From NCBI GenBank assembly GCA_002691835.1, contig NZJA01000014.1:1-32450 (forward strand): a DNA stretch of 32,450 nucleotides, given 5' to 3'. The notes beneath the pieces were generated by a model, which was not told the DNA's origin, made no database searches, and saw only the letters and a list, made by a program, of their open reading frames with translations. Of the stretch, positions 31,466-32,450 are shown piece after piece. This stretch comes from Planctomycetota bacterium (GTDB lineage Bacteria; Planctomycetota; UBA8108; UBA1146). Each line of letters begins with the position of its first letter. Position 1 is the stretch's first letter. The translations under genes were made by a program, and so were the position numbers.

Positions 31466-32450
31466 TCAGGATCTGTCGCTTTTGATCTCATTTCGCCAGC
31501 GCTGAGCGATCTGATGCAGGTCGAGGGGCTGCGAGGTCGAGGCGCTTTCAGCTGAGAAATACTCGATTTCAACAGATTCAATATCTTTACGCAGCGAATC
31601 AGCGAGCTCGCTGCCTTGAAGGACATTCTCCTGATCAATCCTCTGCAAGTATTGCAGCAGGCTCAGGCTGCTGAGAGTTTCCGGAATTTTCCAGTGATCA
31701 ACTGCGATGGTTTTTTCAGCGGGAGATCTAAATAGTTTGACTACCAAAAACAGAGCAGCCAAGCCGATGATAATTTGCCAAAGTTTTGAAGGATTGGAAT
31801 CGACGAGTGACAGTTCGGCGATCGGCTTATCCAGAGTTACGATGTCAAAATCGGTGTATTGCTTGCATATCCGTTCACTTCCATCGGCAACGATTGGAAA
31901 GTTGAAATTTTTGGATACAGGAGTTGAAGAATCCCTTGCGAATCGAAGAGTCCACGAGCGCTCTGTTTTTGCAACGATGGGGCTTGCAAGTGGTGATGAG
32001 TTGACAAGGTCATCATGCATTTCTGTAACATTGAGCCCGTTATCGAGAAGTCCATCAACTTCAGCGATTTGAAATCCGGAATCTGCAAAAGCTTCTTTCC
32101 AACCAGGTACCAGTTGATCGAGAGGTGGAAGAACTCCCAAACCATCTGCAAGAATCTCCATGCCTAGAGTCCCGCTATCCAGTTCGCGATCATCGAGGGT
32201 GAGTTCAACCTTGCCGGTTCCATGGTTGGGTCGCGGAGTGCTGTTTGTGGAAGCAACGATGGGAATGACTGGCGAAACCACCGGAATCCTTACAGAGCCA
32301 TTGGTTCCGTCTTCGAAGTCAAGGTCGATACGAACCTCTGGAATCAGGTCTACCGAGGCGTCCTTGGCCTTCATGATCACATAGGCGAATGACTTTTCCA
32401 TCCAGCCGGGACGGTTGAAGGAGAAGGGCTTGAAGTCCGGCTCATTGAAC
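31466..32450 (-). CDS. Single-pass membrane protein, BatD-like layout (5' end outside window)
   Basis: The reading frame is open through the right edge (residues NEPDFKPFSFNRPGW precede the Met at 32401), so the true start lies outside the window. At least 327 residues are visible. A long extracytoplasmic beta-rich part is followed by one transmembrane segment (LWQIIIGLAALFLVVKLF) and a cytoplasmic helical tail of about 90 residues (LLQYLQRIDQENVLQGSEL, then DLHQIAQRWRNEIKSD). An extracytoplasmic beta-sandwich region, one TM helix and a short helical tail is the layout of BatD-type proteins of the MoxR-VWA (Bat) operons, but no diagnostic motif confirms it. The adjacent sequence beyond the window should show whether VWA or MoxR genes are neighbours. 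Confidence 0.75.
   Translation of the reverse strand, partial: FNEPDFKPFSFNRPGWMEKSFAYVIMKAKDASVDLIPEVRIDLDFEDGTNGSVRIPVVSPVIPIVASTNSTPRPNHGTGKVELTLDDRELDSGTLGMEILADGLGVLPPLDQLVPGWKEAFADSGFQIAEVDGLLDNGLNVTEMHDDLVNSSPLASPIVAKTERSWTLRFARDSSTPVSKNFNFPIVADGSERICKQYTDFDIVTLDKPIAELSLVDSNPSKLWQIIIGLAALFLVVKLFRSPAEKTIAVDHWKIPETLSSLSLLQYLQRIDQENVLQGSELADSLRKDIESVEIEYFSAESASTSQPLDLHQIAQRWRNEIKSDRS

Overview
The window looks like chromosomal DNA from a free-living Gram-negative bacterium, most likely Planctomycetota or a close relative. The support is a secreted protein with two tandem DUF1080 (3-keto-disaccharide hydrolase) domains, an L-type lectin with paired dockerin-like calcium repeats and a cysteine-containing tail (CGNDPTDDALDC), a PhoD-type phosphatase, an anthrax-lethal-factor-like metallopeptidase, and paired secreted amidohydrolases. 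This assignment is inferred from gene content; there is no rRNA marker. No tRNA, rRNA, CRISPR array, transposase or phage gene is visible.

Layout. 1-1037 (-): PilT-like ATPase cut by the window edge. 1391-5540 (+): RNase III and the transcription-repair coupling factor Mfd. 5608-6594 (-): secreted lectin with dockerin-like repeats. 6814-11968 (+): a tight four-gene run of two exported amidohydrolase paralogues, an ArnT/PMT-type membrane glycosyltransferase and an exported TPR protein, all touching or overlapping. 11979-12794 (-) and 12854-14209 (+): a small kinase of the aminoglycoside phosphotransferase fold and an APC permease, divergent. 14235-16080: divergent polysaccharide pyruvyl transferase and GT32-like glycosyltransferase. 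16084-19309: tandem-DUF1080 protein (-) divergent from a metallopeptidase and PhoD phosphatase (+). 19329-21330 (-): thiC under a TPP riboswitch. 21526-23367 (+): an exported protein of unknown function and a PqqB-like metallo-beta-lactamase-fold lipoprotein.

The right third holds the less ordinary content. 23371-27053 (-) reads as one operon: a ClpS-like N-degron adaptor, a membrane class III adenylate cyclase with a dCache-like sensor, a SAM methyltransferase and a DUF2017-like protein. 27148-27885 (+) is an anchored coiled-coil protein. 27893-29394 (-) is a methyltransferase overlapping a UbiA-like integral membrane protein with a degenerate first Asp motif. 29481-30941 (-) is a secreted 486-residue protein of unknown family, with a strong terminator and a 524-base upstream region rich in small repeats. 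31466-32450 (-) is the end of a membrane protein cut by the window edge.

Best candidates for undescribed biology: the active/degenerate amidohydrolase pair (the second copy has lost most predicted metal ligands); the ClpS-cyclase-methyltransferase-DUF2017 operon; the UbiA-like/methyltransferase pair just behind a strong terminator; and the repeat-rich leader of the 486-residue secreted protein. No single unmistakable new system was seen.
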